Below, piece after piece: positions 13,487-21,111 of a stretch of 26,029 nucleotides of DNA. Numbering within the stretch: the first letter of the stretch is position 1; the number at the start of each line of letters is the position of its first letter. Position numbers and translations under genes: made by a program. The notes below the pieces were generated by a model. It worked only from the letters and a program-made list of their open reading frames with translations, did not search any database and was not told the DNA's origin. Source of the DNA: a virus; the IMG/VR virus record IMGVR_UViG_3300023215_000715, positions 1 to 26,029 of that record; one strand, given 5' to 3'.

Positions 13487-14023
13487 ATGGCACGTAAACA
13501 GGAAACACCAGCCTCCACGGCTGATGCGAAGGATTCGGTATCGACCGTTGATTCCAGCAGCGGACCGGCTGATGCTGCCGGGATGCCTCTTTCGCCTGGC
13601 CAAGCGATCGTTCCAGACTCTAGCGACTCCGCTGATTCGGGCGTCCCTGCAACTGCTCCAGGCTCGGCGGAGGGCTCGGGTCTGTTGACGGCAGAAGGAC
13701 AGGCAGCCGCTGGCACTGGGCCGGATGGCGTCACAGGCGAGCAGGGTGCCGGTATCTCTATGACGGACGCTGCCGATGCCGCATCCGAAGCCGGCGCTCA
13801 AACTGCCTCAGTCTTGGCAGATAGCGGCGCCGGCGCTGATGAGTTGGTACTAGATGATCGGGCCAACCCCAACCCTGCGACTCTTCAGATCTATCCGCTG
13901 CGTTCGTACATGGACGAGGGTGAGCTTCGTCGTCGAAGCGGTCCAGCATACACGGTGCCCCGCCGGCATGCGGAGGAACTGGTGCAGCGGAATCTGGCAT
14001 CACTCGAACCGCTGAAGGAGTAG
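13487..14023 (+). CDS. Low-complexity head-region protein with conserved C-terminal block
   Basis: 178 residues from the ATG at 13487, with GGAG seven bases upstream; the earlier in-frame ATG at 13463 lies inside the stem-loop. About 1-115 are rich in Ala, Ser, Asp, Gly and Thr with almost no hydrophobic core, so they are predicted disordered and acidic. The last about 60 residues look folded: LQIYPLRSYMDEGELRRRSG then YTVPRRHAEELVQRNLAS. The place between capsid and connector suits a head-associated or head-completion protein, but I do not recognise the family. Confidence 0.75.
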   Translation: MARKQETPASTADAKDSVSTVDSSSGPADAAGMPLSPGQAIVPDSSDSADSGVPATAPGSAEGSGLLTAEGQAAAGTGPDGVTGEQGAGISMTDAADAASEAGAQTASVLADSGAGADELVLDDRANPNPATLQIYPLRSYMDEGELRRRSGPAYTVPRRHAEELVQRNLASLEPLKE

Positions 14024-14026
14024 ATG

Positions 14027-14368
14027 ATGCCGGTTATCAGTATGTCCATTGCCCGGCATCACCTTCGAGATCCCGATGATGATGACGAGTACCTGGAGCT
14101 GCTGGTCGAGGCGGCGGAGGGGCAGGCGATGGACTATCTGAACCGCCGTTTTTACGCCAACCAGCAGGCGCTTGATGAGGCTGTCGCCGCCGGGGATGCC
14201 GGTGACTCGCCCATGGTCAGCAACAAGCAGATCCAGGCGGCTTGCTTGCTGATCCTCGGCCATCTTTACGCCAACCGCGAGGACGTTGTGATCGGGACCA
14301 TCGCCACCGAACTGCCGCAAGGTTCGAAGGCGCTCCTGACTCCGCATCGCATCGGGTGGGGCATATGA
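14027..14368 (+). CDS. Head-tail connector protein (gp6-like)
   Basis: 113 residues. Two tandem ATGs (14024, 14027) follow the previous stop; AAGGAG at 14015-14020 favours the second. The protein is helical with the connector signature: ARHHLRDPDDDDEYLELLVE then AAEGQAMDYLNRRFYA, and later IQAACLLILGHLYANREDVV. This is the Phage_connect_1/HK97 gp6 type, which forms a ring beneath the portal. An insertion-like acidic loop (LDEAVAAGDAGDSPMV) occurs in the middle. The stop overlaps the next start. Confidence 0.87.
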   Translation: MPVISMSIARHHLRDPDDDDEYLELLVEAAEGQAMDYLNRRFYANQQALDEAVAAGDAGDSPMVSNKQIQAACLLILGHLYANREDVVIGTIATELPQGSKALLTPHRIGWGI

Positions 14369-14691
14369 GGGCCGGGCCGCTGCGCCACCGGCTGCAGGTG
14401 GCTCATCGACACGAGGAGAGGAATAAATCCGGGGGCGCCATAGTGACGTGGCTGCCAGCTGCTCGCCCTGAAATGTGGGGTGAGGTTCGGACCCCAAGCG
14501 GTCGGGTCATTGCGGTTGCTGAAAAACTGAGTGCTGTTGTAACTGCCGAAATCATCGGCAGGCCGCGCCCAGATATCGTCGCAGGATCGCGCCTGACACG
14601 TCGAGGGATCACCTATCAGGTTGAGGCCGTGTTGCCGGACAACGAAAACTCCTTGATGAGGCTTCTCTGCTCATCGGTACCTAACCCATGA
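14365..14691 (+). CDS. Head-tail adaptor / head closure protein
   Basis: 108 residues from the ATG at 14365 overlapping the previous stop; an open frame reaching back to 14242 lies inside the connector gene and is rejected. It matches the Phage_H_T_join/SPP1 gp16 layout: MRAGPLRHRLQVAHRHEERN at the start, EMWGEVRTPSGRVIAVAEKL in the middle, and the small beta-barrel strands RLTRRGITYQVEAVLPDNEN near the end. It seals the portal-connector channel and joins the tail. Confidence 0.85.
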   Translation: MRAGPLRHRLQVAHRHEERNKSGGAIVTWLPAARPEMWGEVRTPSGRVIAVAEKLSAVVTAEIIGRPRPDIVAGSRLTRRGITYQVEAVLPDNENSLMRLLCSSVPNP

Positions 14692-14699
14692 GGTGAATG

Positions 14700-14870
14700 A
14701 TGAAAATTCGAGCACTAGGCCCGCTGACGGGCGCATCTGGTGAGCGTGAAAAGGGCGAAGAGTTCGAGGTCGACAAGGCCTATGGCGAAGGCCTGATTGC
14801 CCGGGGGTATGCCGAAGCGGTCACCGACAAGGCCGCGAAGCCCGCAAAGGCTGATCCGGCCAAGGAGTAG
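14700..14870 (+). CDS. Small hypothetical protein, 56 aa
   Basis: 56 residues from the second of two tandem ATGs (14697, 14700), which has GAGG six bases upstream. It begins KIRALGPLTGASGEREKGEEFEVDKAYGEGLIARGYAEAV, which reads like a tiny beta-hairpin plus helix domain. It ends in a Lys/Ala/Pro-rich tail (TDKAAKPAKADPAKE). Proteins of this size between the adaptor and the gp10-like gene are common in such phages. The role is unknown. Confidence 0.65.
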   Translation: MKIRALGPLTGASGEREKGEEFEVDKAYGEGLIARGYAEAVTDKAAKPAKADPAKE

Positions 14871-14873
14871 GGT

Positions 14874-15374
14874 ATGGCGCGCCGGTCGAGCCTTCGCGGT
14901 GACATCCGGCTACGCCGGACGCTGCGCAACATCCACAAGACGATGGACAACGAGTTGCAGCCCGCGATGCTAGAGGCGGCGAACCGCATCCTGGAGACCC
15001 AGCGAGAGTTGATGCCCAAGGACACCGGAGCGGCCGCTGCCGCGCTCAGGGTTTACGTTTCGCCCAGCGGTTTAGATGCCCAGATCGGCATTCGTGGCAA
15101 GCGCGACAACCGACGGTTCTTCTACCTGCGCTTCATTGAGTACGGCACCAAGGGCTATACCGGCGGCAAGCGAGCTGGTGATCGTAACCGGCGTGTCACC
15201 AACAAAAGCGACGGCACCCACTTCTTTGGCAAGTACCCGGATATCCCGGCCAGGCCGGCTCACCCGTGGCTGCGCCCATCTATCCAGGTCAACCGGGAGT
15301 TTGTCATGGCTGACATCAGGGCCGCCGTGAGCCGCACGTTGCGCAAGGCAAGTCAGGGGGTAGGTAATGGCTGA
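14874..15374 (+). CDS. HK97 gp10-like tail/neck protein
   Basis: 166 residues, ATG four bases after the previous stop with AAGGAG upstream. HK97-gp10 features: a basic N-terminus (MARRSSLRGDIRLRRTLRNI), helix LEAANRILETQRELMPKDTG, strands around LDAQIGIRGKRDNRRFFYLRFIEYGTKG, and PARPAHPWLRPSI. The family acts as tail-completion/tail terminator-associated protein at the head-tail junction. It overlaps the next gene by 8 bases. Confidence 0.88.
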   Translation: MARRSSLRGDIRLRRTLRNIHKTMDNELQPAMLEAANRILETQRELMPKDTGAAAAALRVYVSPSGLDAQIGIRGKRDNRRFFYLRFIEYGTKGYTGGKRAGDRNRRVTNKSDGTHFFGKYPDIPARPAHPWLRPSIQVNREFVMADIRAAVSRTLRKASQGVGNG

Positions 15375-15753
15375 TCCATCACTGGCCCTGCAGGAGGCGA
15401 TCTTCGCCAGACTTCAGGCCGAAGTCAGCTGTCCGATCTACGACGGCGCGCCGCTGAACGCCGACATGCCGTATGTCTCAATCGATCGGGAGGTATCAGT
15501 CAACAGCAGCCCGATCTCGGGCCGCAAGCGCGAAACTCGCCTGCTCTACCTGTCGGTCTGGTCGGACGCTGTGGGCCAGGCCGAGGTAAAGCGCATCAAC
15601 GGCGAAGTCATTGCTGCGCTGGACGAGCGCCGCCTGCCGCTAGAAGTGGGGCGTGCCGTTTCCGTGCGAGTCGAGCAGGCCGACGCCCAGCGTGATGCCG
15701 ATGGCATCACTTACCAGGGTTCTATCACCGTCCGCGTGATCACCACCCACTGA
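15367..15753 (+). CDS. DUF3168 family tail completion protein
   Basis: 128 residues. Segments LALQEAIFARLQAEVSCPIYDG, PYVSIDREVSVNSSPISGRK, YLSVWSDAVGQAEVKRINGE and the closing GSITVRVITTH match the DUF3168 layout. This family corresponds to tail terminator-type proteins that cap the tail tube next to the head. GGGGG lies just upstream of the ATG. It is followed by a 55-base gap with a small stem-loop before the major tail gene. Confidence 0.88.
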   Translation: MADPSLALQEAIFARLQAEVSCPIYDGAPLNADMPYVSIDREVSVNSSPISGRKRETRLLYLSVWSDAVGQAEVKRINGEVIAALDERRLPLEVGRAVSVRVEQADAQRDADGITYQGSITVRVITTH

Positions 15754-15764
15754 ACCACATACCG

Positions 15765-15781
15765 GCCGCGCCGCGGCTTTT
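15765..15781 (+). other. Short stem-loop upstream of the major tail gene
   Basis: GCCGC (15765-15769) / GCGGC (15773-15777) with a 3-base loop, followed by TTTTAT. It may be a weak terminator or an mRNA 5'-end structure ahead of the highly expressed tail tube gene. Confidence 0.35.
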
Positions 15782-15808
15782 ATCCAATGTGCCTTTGGAG
15801 GAACACCC

Positions 15809-16309
15809 ATGGCCGACGACAACCTCAATACAGCCGCCGGCTGCCGCTTCTTCATCGGCGGCAAGACCGGCGCAGACACCGAAACCGAGTACAAGGCCGA
15901 CACATACGTCGAAGTGGGCGAGATCGAGGACTTGGGCGAGTTCGGCGACACCTTCAGCAGCGTGAACTTCACCTCGCTGAAAGACGGCCGCGTGCGGAAG
16001 TACAAGGGCACTGCCGACGCTGGTGACCTGACGCTGACCGTAGGCCTGGACAATGGCGATGCTGGCCAGAAGGCCGTCAAGACTGCGCACAAGGATCGCA
16101 GCAAAGGCGATTACAACATCAAGATCACCCTCAACGACGGTGATCCGACTGCTACCCCTGTTATCAATCCGACCACTTTCTACTTCCGTGGCAAGGTGAT
16201 GAACAACACGGTTGCGCCGGGTGCGGCCGACAACGTGGTTCGCCGCAACATCACCATCGGCATCAACTCCGACATCCTCGAGTTGCTGCCTGCACCGGTC
16301 ACCCCATAA
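15809..16309 (+). CDS. Major tail tube protein
   Basis: 166 residues with a TTGGAGGAA ribosome-binding region eight bases upstream, the strongest in the tail operon. The sequence is Asp/Gly/Thr-rich and beta-dominated: GCRFFIGGKTGADTETEYKA, YVEVGEIEDLGEFGDTFSSV, FTSLKDGRVRKYKGTADAGD, NGDAGQKAVKTAHKDRSKGD. It closely follows the Phage_tail_2/TIGR02126-like tail tube pattern of HK97-type phages. Hexamers stack to form the tail tube. It lies directly before the G/GT chaperone pair, as expected. Confidence 0.92.
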   Translation: MADDNLNTAAGCRFFIGGKTGADTETEYKADTYVEVGEIEDLGEFGDTFSSVNFTSLKDGRVRKYKGTADAGDLTLTVGLDNGDAGQKAVKTAHKDRSKGDYNIKITLNDGDPTATPVINPTTFYFRGKVMNNTVAPGAADNVVRRNITIGINSDILELLPAPVTP

Positions 16310-16313
16310 CCGA

Positions 16314-16333
16314 GCCGGGGCTCCGGCCCCGGC
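16314..16333 (+). other. Strong stem-loop after the major tail gene (UNCG tetraloop)
   Basis: GCCGGGGC (16314-16321) and GCCCCGGC (16326-16333) form a perfect 8-bp stem closed by a TCCG (UNCG-class) tetraloop, five bases after the stop. No T-run follows. It probably protects the 3' end of the tail-tube message or lowers transcription of the following chaperone genes. Confidence 0.6.
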
Positions 16334-16349
16334 CTCACTGGACTGAGCT

Positions 16350-16679
16350 ATGAACAACACTCTGCACGGCACCATGACTCTGAAATTGGGCGATGAAGAA
16401 TTCACCCTGAAGCCCACCCTCAAGGCGGTTCGTGCAATCGAGAGCCGATTCGGCGGCCTGCGCGGAGCATCGCAGACGATCAATGCCCTGAGCGTGGAGG
16501 GCTGCGCGATTATCCTCGCCGCTGGTGCCGGCCTGGAGGGGAAGTCGGCTGAGGCTTTGACCGAGAAGGTTTGGCAGGCCGGGGTGCTGGAGGTTTCGAC
16601 GCAGCTAAACGCGTACATCGTGGCGCTCTATAACCCTCGCGGCGTCGAAAAGGGAAAGGATCAAGCCGGGACGGCGTGA
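16350..16679 (+). CDS. Tail assembly chaperone (lambda G-like)
   Basis: 109 residues: MTLKLGDEEFTLKPTLKAVRAIESRFGG..., then LSVEGCAIILAAGAGLEG and KVWQAGVLEVSTQLNAYIVAL. This is the GTA gp11/DUF3356-like chaperone pattern. It keeps the tape measure protein soluble while the tube proteins assemble; it is absent from the finished tail. Codons 101-103 contain the slippery G-GGA-AAG, so part of the ribosomes should shift by -1 and continue into the next frame, giving a G-GT style fusion of about 193 residues. The stop overlaps the next GTG. Confidence 0.87.
   Translation: MNNTLHGTMTLKLGDEEFTLKPTLKAVRAIESRFGGLRGASQTINALSVEGCAIILAAGAGLEGKSAEALTEKVWQAGVLEVSTQLNAYIVALYNPRGVEKGKDQAGTA
16652..16658 (+). 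promoter_or_regulatory. Programmed -1 ribosomal frameshift site (GGGAAAG)
   Basis: The heptamer GGGAAAG is read in the zero frame as xxG GGA AAG, the same sequence and phase as in lambda G-T. After a -1 slip the next codon starts at 16658 and the frame runs without a stop into the reading frame of the 16676 gene, ending at 16930. A conserved -1 shift at this place is established for siphophage tail genes. Confidence 0.85.
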
Positions 16680-16930
16680 GCGCCGTTGAGGACGGAAGTT
16701 ACGTCGACCGGCTGTTCTCGATCGCGACAGGCTGGCTTGGATGGTCACCCGACACTGCGTGGCGCACTCCATTGCCTGAGCTGTTCATGGCGATGGATGC
16801 CAGGGTTGAGTGGGCGCAAATGACGAACCCCTTTGGCTCTGGCAAGTCGGTCGGGCAGCCGGAGAAGCCTAAACCTACTACTGTGGCAGATAAGCTGCGG
16901 CAGGTATTAACGGGCAGAAAGGCTGCTTGA
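16676..16930 (+). CDS. Tail assembly chaperone second part (lambda T-like)
   Basis: An 84-residue frame, with GTG at 16676 overlapping the previous stop. It is probably expressed mainly as the C-terminal part of the frameshift fusion from 16350. Sequence: YVDRLFSIATGWLGWSPDTA, WRTPLPELFMAMDARVEWAQ, NPFGSG, then a Pro/Lys-rich linker and a short basic helix. The T part of such fusions binds the tail tube protein while the G part coats the tape measure. No strong ribosome-binding site precedes the GTG, which favours synthesis by frameshifting over independent initiation. Confidence 0.85.
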   Translation: MSAVEDGSYVDRLFSIATGWLGWSPDTAWRTPLPELFMAMDARVEWAQMTNPFGSGKSVGQPEKPKPTTVADKLRQVLTGRKAA

Positions 16931-16956
16931 GTTGGTAGCGGGAGTTATCCTATACC
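16927..16956 (+). promoter_or_regulatory. Candidate moron promoter
   Basis: TTGAGT (16927-16932), an 18-base spacer and TATACC (16951-16956): four of six matches in each box. It overlaps the stop of the chaperone frame and lies 25 bases before the next ATG. Confidence 0.35.
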
Positions 16957-16980
16957 CCGATTTGAATTGGGGATGGATCC

Positions 16981-17238
16981 ATGCAGCTACTTATCCTACT
17001 AGCGCTTCTAGTAATCATCGTCCTGATCGCTCCCTGGATGTTGGGGGTAATCGCGACTGTCGTGGTAGCCGGAGGGGCGGCTTTTTTTGTCTTCTGTCTC
17101 GGAGCTGCCATCGTTCTCGTTATTGCAGCTCTTATGCTGCGATACCTGAATGACCCGGTAAAGCAACAAGAGCGCCTCGAAAAGAGAGCCAGAAAAGTTG
17201 CCGATGCCGCGAACCGAGCCAATAGAAGGCCCGATTGA
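16981..17238 (+). CDS. Small two-span membrane protein (moron)
   Basis: 85 residues. Two long hydrophobic segments (LLILLALLVIIVLIAPWMLG, about 3-22, and VIATVVVAGGAAFFVFCLGA extending to about residue 54) are followed by a basic, helical cytoplasmic-type tail (KQQERLEKRARKVADAANRA). Codon use differs from its neighbours, with several CTA, TTA-like and AGA codons that are rare in GC-rich Pseudomonas genes. It sits between the chaperone and tape measure genes, which are normally adjacent, and has a candidate promoter before it and a strong terminator after it. This is the classic layout of a moron expressed from the prophage. A superinfection-exclusion role is possible but not shown. Confidence 0.7.
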   Translation: MQLLILLALLVIIVLIAPWMLGVIATVVVAGGAAFFVFCLGAAIVLVIAALMLRYLNDPVKQQERLEKRARKVADAANRANRRPD

Positions 17239-17261
17239 TATGCGAATTCAATGTTCTTGAG

Positions 17262-17282
17262 CCCGGCGATGCCGGGTTTTTT
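17262..17282 (+). terminator. Rho-independent terminator after the membrane moron
   Basis: CCCGGC (17262-17267) / GCCGGG (17271-17276) with a GAT loop, followed by six T residues. It lies inside the late tail operon, so late transcription must read through it. Confidence 0.85.
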
Positions 17283-17299
17283 ATTGCCTGGAGATCGGC

Positions 17300-20200
17300 A
17301 TGGCAGATTCAGACATCCAGGGGATGCTGGTCCGTATTGAAGCGACCACTGCTCAGCTTCGCTCTGAAATCGCTAGAGCTGAGTCCACTGTTGCCCAAGG
17401 TGCCACGGCGATAGACCGCGGCCTTGCTCGAATTGACGAGAGCTTTGATCGGGCGGGGGAGAGCGCCCAGAGTGCAGGCGCACTGATCAAGAATGCTCTT
17501 GCCGTGGCGGTGGGCGCTGCCTCAGTTCGTTCCATTATCGATGTCGCCGACTCCTACTCACAGATGTCGGATCGAATGGGGCTCGCGACCTCCAGCGTTA
17601 ACGAATACAACCTGGTGCAGGACAGGTTGCTAGATACGGCCAAGCGCACTTATCGCCCCCTGAATGAAGCCCAAGAGCTGTACATCCGGACGGCAGACAG
17701 CCTCAAGTCCATGGGGTACAACACCAGCGAAGCGCTGGATGTGATGGACAGTTTCAGCTTCCTGCTTGTGACCAACTCGGCCAGCACTGACAAAGCAGCC
17801 TCTGCGATCGATGCATATTCCAAAGCGCTGCAGACCGGTAAGGTCGAGGCAGATGGTTGGCAGTCGATCCTAGCGGCGATGCCGACCATCGTAGACACCC
17901 TAGCCAAAGCGACCGGCAAGAGTGCTGAGGAGATCCGCTCTCTGGGTGCAGTAGGCCAGCTCAGTCTGGATGTCCTCACCGAGGGCTTGCAGAAGTCGGC
18001 ACAGGCAAACGGTGAACTGGCCGACAGCATGGGCGTAGCGGTTCGTGATGCACTGCAGAATTTAAGCAATGCTTTCTCCGTCTACATTGGTCGCCTGAAT
18101 GAGACCACTGACGGAACGGGGGTTCTGGCCCAGGGCATCAGTGTCATCGGAGATAACTTCGAATCGCTTGCCAACGTCGCTGGTGTTGTAGCTGTGGGGG
18201 CGCTTGCGGGGTACGCCCGAAGTCTGGCGGGCAGTGCCGCAGCGTCACTTGCGGCGACTAGGAGCGCTATCTCGGACGCCATCGCACGGAAGGCCCAGGC
18301 GACCGCTGTGTTTCTTGCTGCGCAGGCTGAGCAGCAGAAGGCTCAGACAGCTGTGTTTCTGGCCGAAAAAGAGGCTATTGCTGCTCGCGGCACTGCTGTG
18401 CAAACCCAGATGTCGCTGCAACTCGCTGAGGCGCGGATGCTCGAAACCCGAGCAACGAACGCTGTCGCTGCTGCGCAAGCGACGGTTAGCCGGGCCTCTC
18501 TTGGAGTCATGGGCGTGCTCGGTGGCCCTGCGGGTATCGCCGCCCTGGCCATTGGTGCGGCAACAGCTTTCCTCACGCTGCGGGACAATACGAGTGTCCT
18601 TGAGCAGAAGCTTGGCGATCTCAACGATCCAATAGATAAGCTGGTTGAGCGCTTCAACAAGCTGAACCGGGCCACCCAATCAGTCACACTTCGCGAGCTC
18701 AAGGCCTCGATTGAGGACGCCGAAAGCGAGCTGACGACTGCCGCCGGGTCCATTGCGTTCGAGTTCCAGAGCAGCCTAACTAATGCCGGGCTGGCTGGCG
18801 CTGCTGGATTCATGGGAGGAATCGCGCCTCTTCCTGCCGAGTTCCAAGCAGCAATGGAAATCGTGAAGAAGGCATCAGCTGATCAGGCTGATGGTATGGC
18901 TGTTGACTGGAAGGAGGTAGCTGATCGAATCAGGGAGGTGCCAGGTGTCACCTCTGAAATGGCTGATGCGCTTGAGGAAAGTGGTGGGGCAGCAACTGAG
19001 AAGGCTGAGGTAATCAACCGGCTCAAGGAGGCCATGGCTGAGCTGACGGGTGAAACTGACGCCAATACGAAAGCAGAAAGGCAGAACGCGGCGGCCAGGG
19101 CGACCGCCGCCCAAGAAACCCAGAAGTACCTTGATCAACAGCTTAAACAGCTAGCCTCAGCACAGGACAAGACCAACACCGATGCTGCCAAGCGCTACAT
19201 CGCTGAAAGAACCGACCTTACGGAAGGTGAAAAGGCTGCGATCCTTTCAGTTGCGGCGGCACGAGATGCCCAGAAGAGAGCCGACGACGACGCCACCAAC
19301 GCGCGCCGAAAGGGATCGTCTGAGGCAGAGCAGTCCGCCAAGAAACGGCTGAAGGAATTCGAGTCCGCCGAGGAAGGCTACAAGCGGCAAATTCAGCTGA
19401 TCAACACCACCGGCGACAAGCAGAAAGACGCCACAGAGGTAGCGAAGCTGTCCTTCGAGCTGCAGGAAGGCAAACTGGGCAACCTGTCTCAGGCCCAGCA
19501 GAAGCACTTGCTCGGTTTGGCCGCCGAGCTGGACTCCCTGAACAAAATCAAGAAGGCCAATGAGGACGCCCTGAAGCTCAGCGCGTTCAAGGCGGCCCAG
19601 GCCACGGGCACTCAAACCGCGATCAATGGCTACGACCAAGAGCTCGCTGGCATTGGTCGAGGAGACAAGGCCCGCGATCGAATGCGGGCTGACCTCGCGT
19701 TGCGTCAGAAGTACGTTGAAGATCTCAATGAGCTGAACGAGCAGCGCAACACCGGGCAGATCAGCCCGGAGCTGTACCAGCAGGAAACGCAGGTGCTCAC
19801 CGACGAACTCAACAAGCGTCTGGCGGCCCAGCAGAACTACTTCCAGCGGGTCGATGAAGCTCAGTCGAGCTGGTCGAATGGTGCTACGGCAGCTCTGGAA
19901 AACTACCTCGACAGTGCCGCCGATGTCGCTGGCCAGACGCAGGATCTATTCACAAATGCTTTCAACAACTTGGAAGACGGAGTTGTCCAGTTCATCAAGA
20001 CCGGGAAGGCGTCATTCAAGGATTTTGCAGACGCGATCATCGAGGACCTGATCCGCATCCAGGTGCGCCAAGCCGCTGCAGGGTTCTTAGGTACCGCCTT
20101 CAGCTTCCTCAGTGGGGGCAGTGCGGCACTTGGCCAAGGTACCATGACCGGATTCAGTGAGGTCATTCCCAATGCCAAGGGTGGCGTGTACGACTCGCCG

Positions 20201-20548
20201 AGCCTCTCTGCCTTCTCCGGTGGCGTATACGACAGCCCACAGATGTTCGCCTTCGCCAAGGGGGCGGGTATTTTTGCCGAGGCCGGGCCTGAAGCAATTC
20301 TGCCGCTTCATCGGGGGCCGGATGGTTCGCTTGGGGTCATGGCCGCCGGGGCTGGAGGTGGTGGCGGGGAGTCGTCGATCACCTTCGGCGGAGTCACCCA
20401 ACACATCCAGGTTGGCGGGCAAGCCAATGCCGCCACCATCGCCGATGTTCGGCGAGCTGCTGAGCAGGGCGCGCGGGATGGCTACGAGCTGATGCTGCGA
20501 GACTTCAAGACCAACGGCGCCGGGCGGCAGATGCTGCAGCGGCGGTAA
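17300..20548 (+). CDS. Tape measure protein
   Basis: 1082 residues. After an N-terminal coiled coil (MLVRIEATTAQLRSEIARAE) comes the conserved tape-measure N-terminal domain (about 70-265): VADSYSQMSDRMGLATSS, LYIRTADSLKSMGYNTSEAL, KALQTGKVEADGWQSILAAM and LGAVGQLSLDVLTEGL. A hydrophobic Ala/Gly stretch (about 285-425) probably forms the membrane-interacting part. Long Lys/Glu/Ala helices follow (about 590-870). A lambda H-type C-terminal domain is seen at FTNAFNNLEDGVVQFIKTGK and DAIIEDLIRIQVRQAA. It sets tail length (about 160 nm if 1.5 angstrom per residue holds) and enters the host envelope on infection. A glycine-rich C-terminal segment follows. Confidence 0.95.
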   Translation: MADSDIQGMLVRIEATTAQLRSEIARAESTVAQGATAIDRGLARIDESFDRAGESAQSAGALIKNALAVAVGAASVRSIIDVADSYSQMSDRMGLATSSVNEYNLVQDRLLDTAKRTYRPLNEAQELYIRTADSLKSMGYNTSEALDVMDSFSFLLVTNSASTDKAASAIDAYSKALQTGKVEADGWQSILAAMPTIVDTLAKATGKSAEEIRSLGAVGQLSLDVLTEGLQKSAQANGELADSMGVAVRDALQNLSNAFSVYIGRLNETTDGTGVLAQGISVIGDNFESLANVAGVVAVGALAGYARSLAGSAAASLAATRSAISDAIARKAQATAVFLAAQAEQQKAQTAVFLAEKEAIAARGTAVQTQMSLQLAEARMLETRATNAVAAAQATVSRASLGVMGVLGGPAGIAALAIGAATAFLTLRDNTSVLEQKLGDLNDPIDKLVERFNKLNRATQSVTLRELKASIEDAESELTTAAGSIAFEFQSSLTNAGLAGAAGFMGGIAPLPAEFQAAMEIVKKASADQADGMAVDWKEVADRIREVPGVTSEMADALEESGGAATEKAEVINRLKEAMAELTGETDANTKAERQNAAARATAAQETQKYLDQQLKQLASAQDKTNTDAAKRYIAERTDLTEGEKAAILSVAAARDAQKRADDDATNARRKGSSEAEQSAKKRLKEFESAEEGYKRQIQLINTTGDKQKDATEVAKLSFELQEGKLGNLSQAQQKHLLGLAAELDSLNKIKKANEDALKLSAFKAAQATGTQTAINGYDQELAGIGRGDKARDRMRADLALRQKYVEDLNELNEQRNTGQISPELYQQETQVLTDELNKRLAAQQNYFQRVDEAQSSWSNGATAALENYLDSAADVAGQTQDLFTNAFNNLEDGVVQFIKTGKASFKDFADAIIEDLIRIQVRQAAAGFLGTAFSFLSGGSAALGQGTMTGFSEVIPNAKGGVYDSPSLSAFSGGVYDSPQMFAFAKGAGIFAEAGPEAILPLHRGPDGSLGVMAAGAGGGGGESSITFGGVTQHIQVGGQANAATIADVRRAAEQGARDGYELMLRDFKTNGAGRQMLQRR

Positions 20549-20675
20549 CTATGCTTGGCCCAAGGCTGAAGCATCAGGAATCATTATGTTCGGCGGGCCT
20601 TGGCTCGATCGGGCGCGCATTGTGTTGCGTCATCGGGACGCGAAGTGAAGCGGCAAGGCCGCGGGAGAGTGCGTA

Positions 20676-20849
20676 GTGAGTGAAGCAAAACGAATTGAGG
20701 AGCTGGAAAAAGGCCTGGACCAGGCGCTCACAGCATTGGTAAGTTTTGAGGCTCGCCTCTGTAGCGAAGCGAGCCAACGGATTGCTGCCGATGCCTCGCT
20801 GGCAGCGCGAGTCGACAGCATGCAGGCATTGATTAAACGTTCTGGGTGA
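20676..20849 (+). CDS. Small coiled-coil protein, 57 aa
   Basis: A 57-residue frame from a GTG at 20676 with GGGAGAG eight bases upstream. It is highly helical and heptad-like: AKRIEELEKGLDQALTALVS, FEARLCSEASQRIAADASLA, ARVDSMQALIKRSG. It lies just after the tape measure gene and its end overlaps by 17 bases the end of an antisense gene (20833-21030). It could be a small tail accessory protein; not recognised. Confidence 0.6.
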   Translation: MSEAKRIEELEKGLDQALTALVSFEARLCSEASQRIAADASLAARVDSMQALIKRSG

Positions 20850-21030
20850 GATGCTTCGCCGCTACCAGAGCCAGGCTGGTCAGCTCTTGAAGGGAAAACT
20901 GCTCTACAGGCTTGCCTTCGAGTTTTACTTGCACAATCACAGCACAGTTATCCTCGTCAGATAGGTGAATCTGAGCTGTGATCGGCGTGAGGTGACGGTT
21001 GATTTGCAGGTTGTTGATTTTCAGTGCCAT
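20833..21030 (-). CDS. Antisense small gene in the tail operon, 65 aa
   Basis: 65 residues on the minus strand. The ATG (21028-21030) is preceded by AGGTAGGAAC, a good ribosome-binding site, which supports a real gene. The sequence looks folded, not random: KINNLQINRHLTPITAQIHL, SDEDNCAVIVQVKLEGKPVE, FSLQELTSLALVAAKHLTQ, so strands followed by a C-terminal helix. It opposes the late operon and overlaps the converging 20676 gene by 17 bases. It must be expressed when late transcription is off, as in the lysogen. Unrecognised; no clear promoter was found in the 81-base divergent gap. Confidence 0.65.
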   Translation of the reverse strand: MALKINNLQINRHLTPITAQIHLSDEDNCAVIVQVKLEGKPVEQFSLQELTSLALVAAKHLTQNV

Positions 21031-21111
21031 GTTCCTACCTTTTTACAATGCCCCAGTCCATGGGCTTTCCGGCAACGGACCAGGGCGGTTCATTGGAGGT
21101 GCAAAGCTACT

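Noticed and set aside
11936-13801. 621-residue minus-strand open frame across protease, capsid and the following gene
   Set aside because: It is antisense to well-recognised genes, has no recognisable domains and no operon context; long antisense frames are common in GC-rich DNA.
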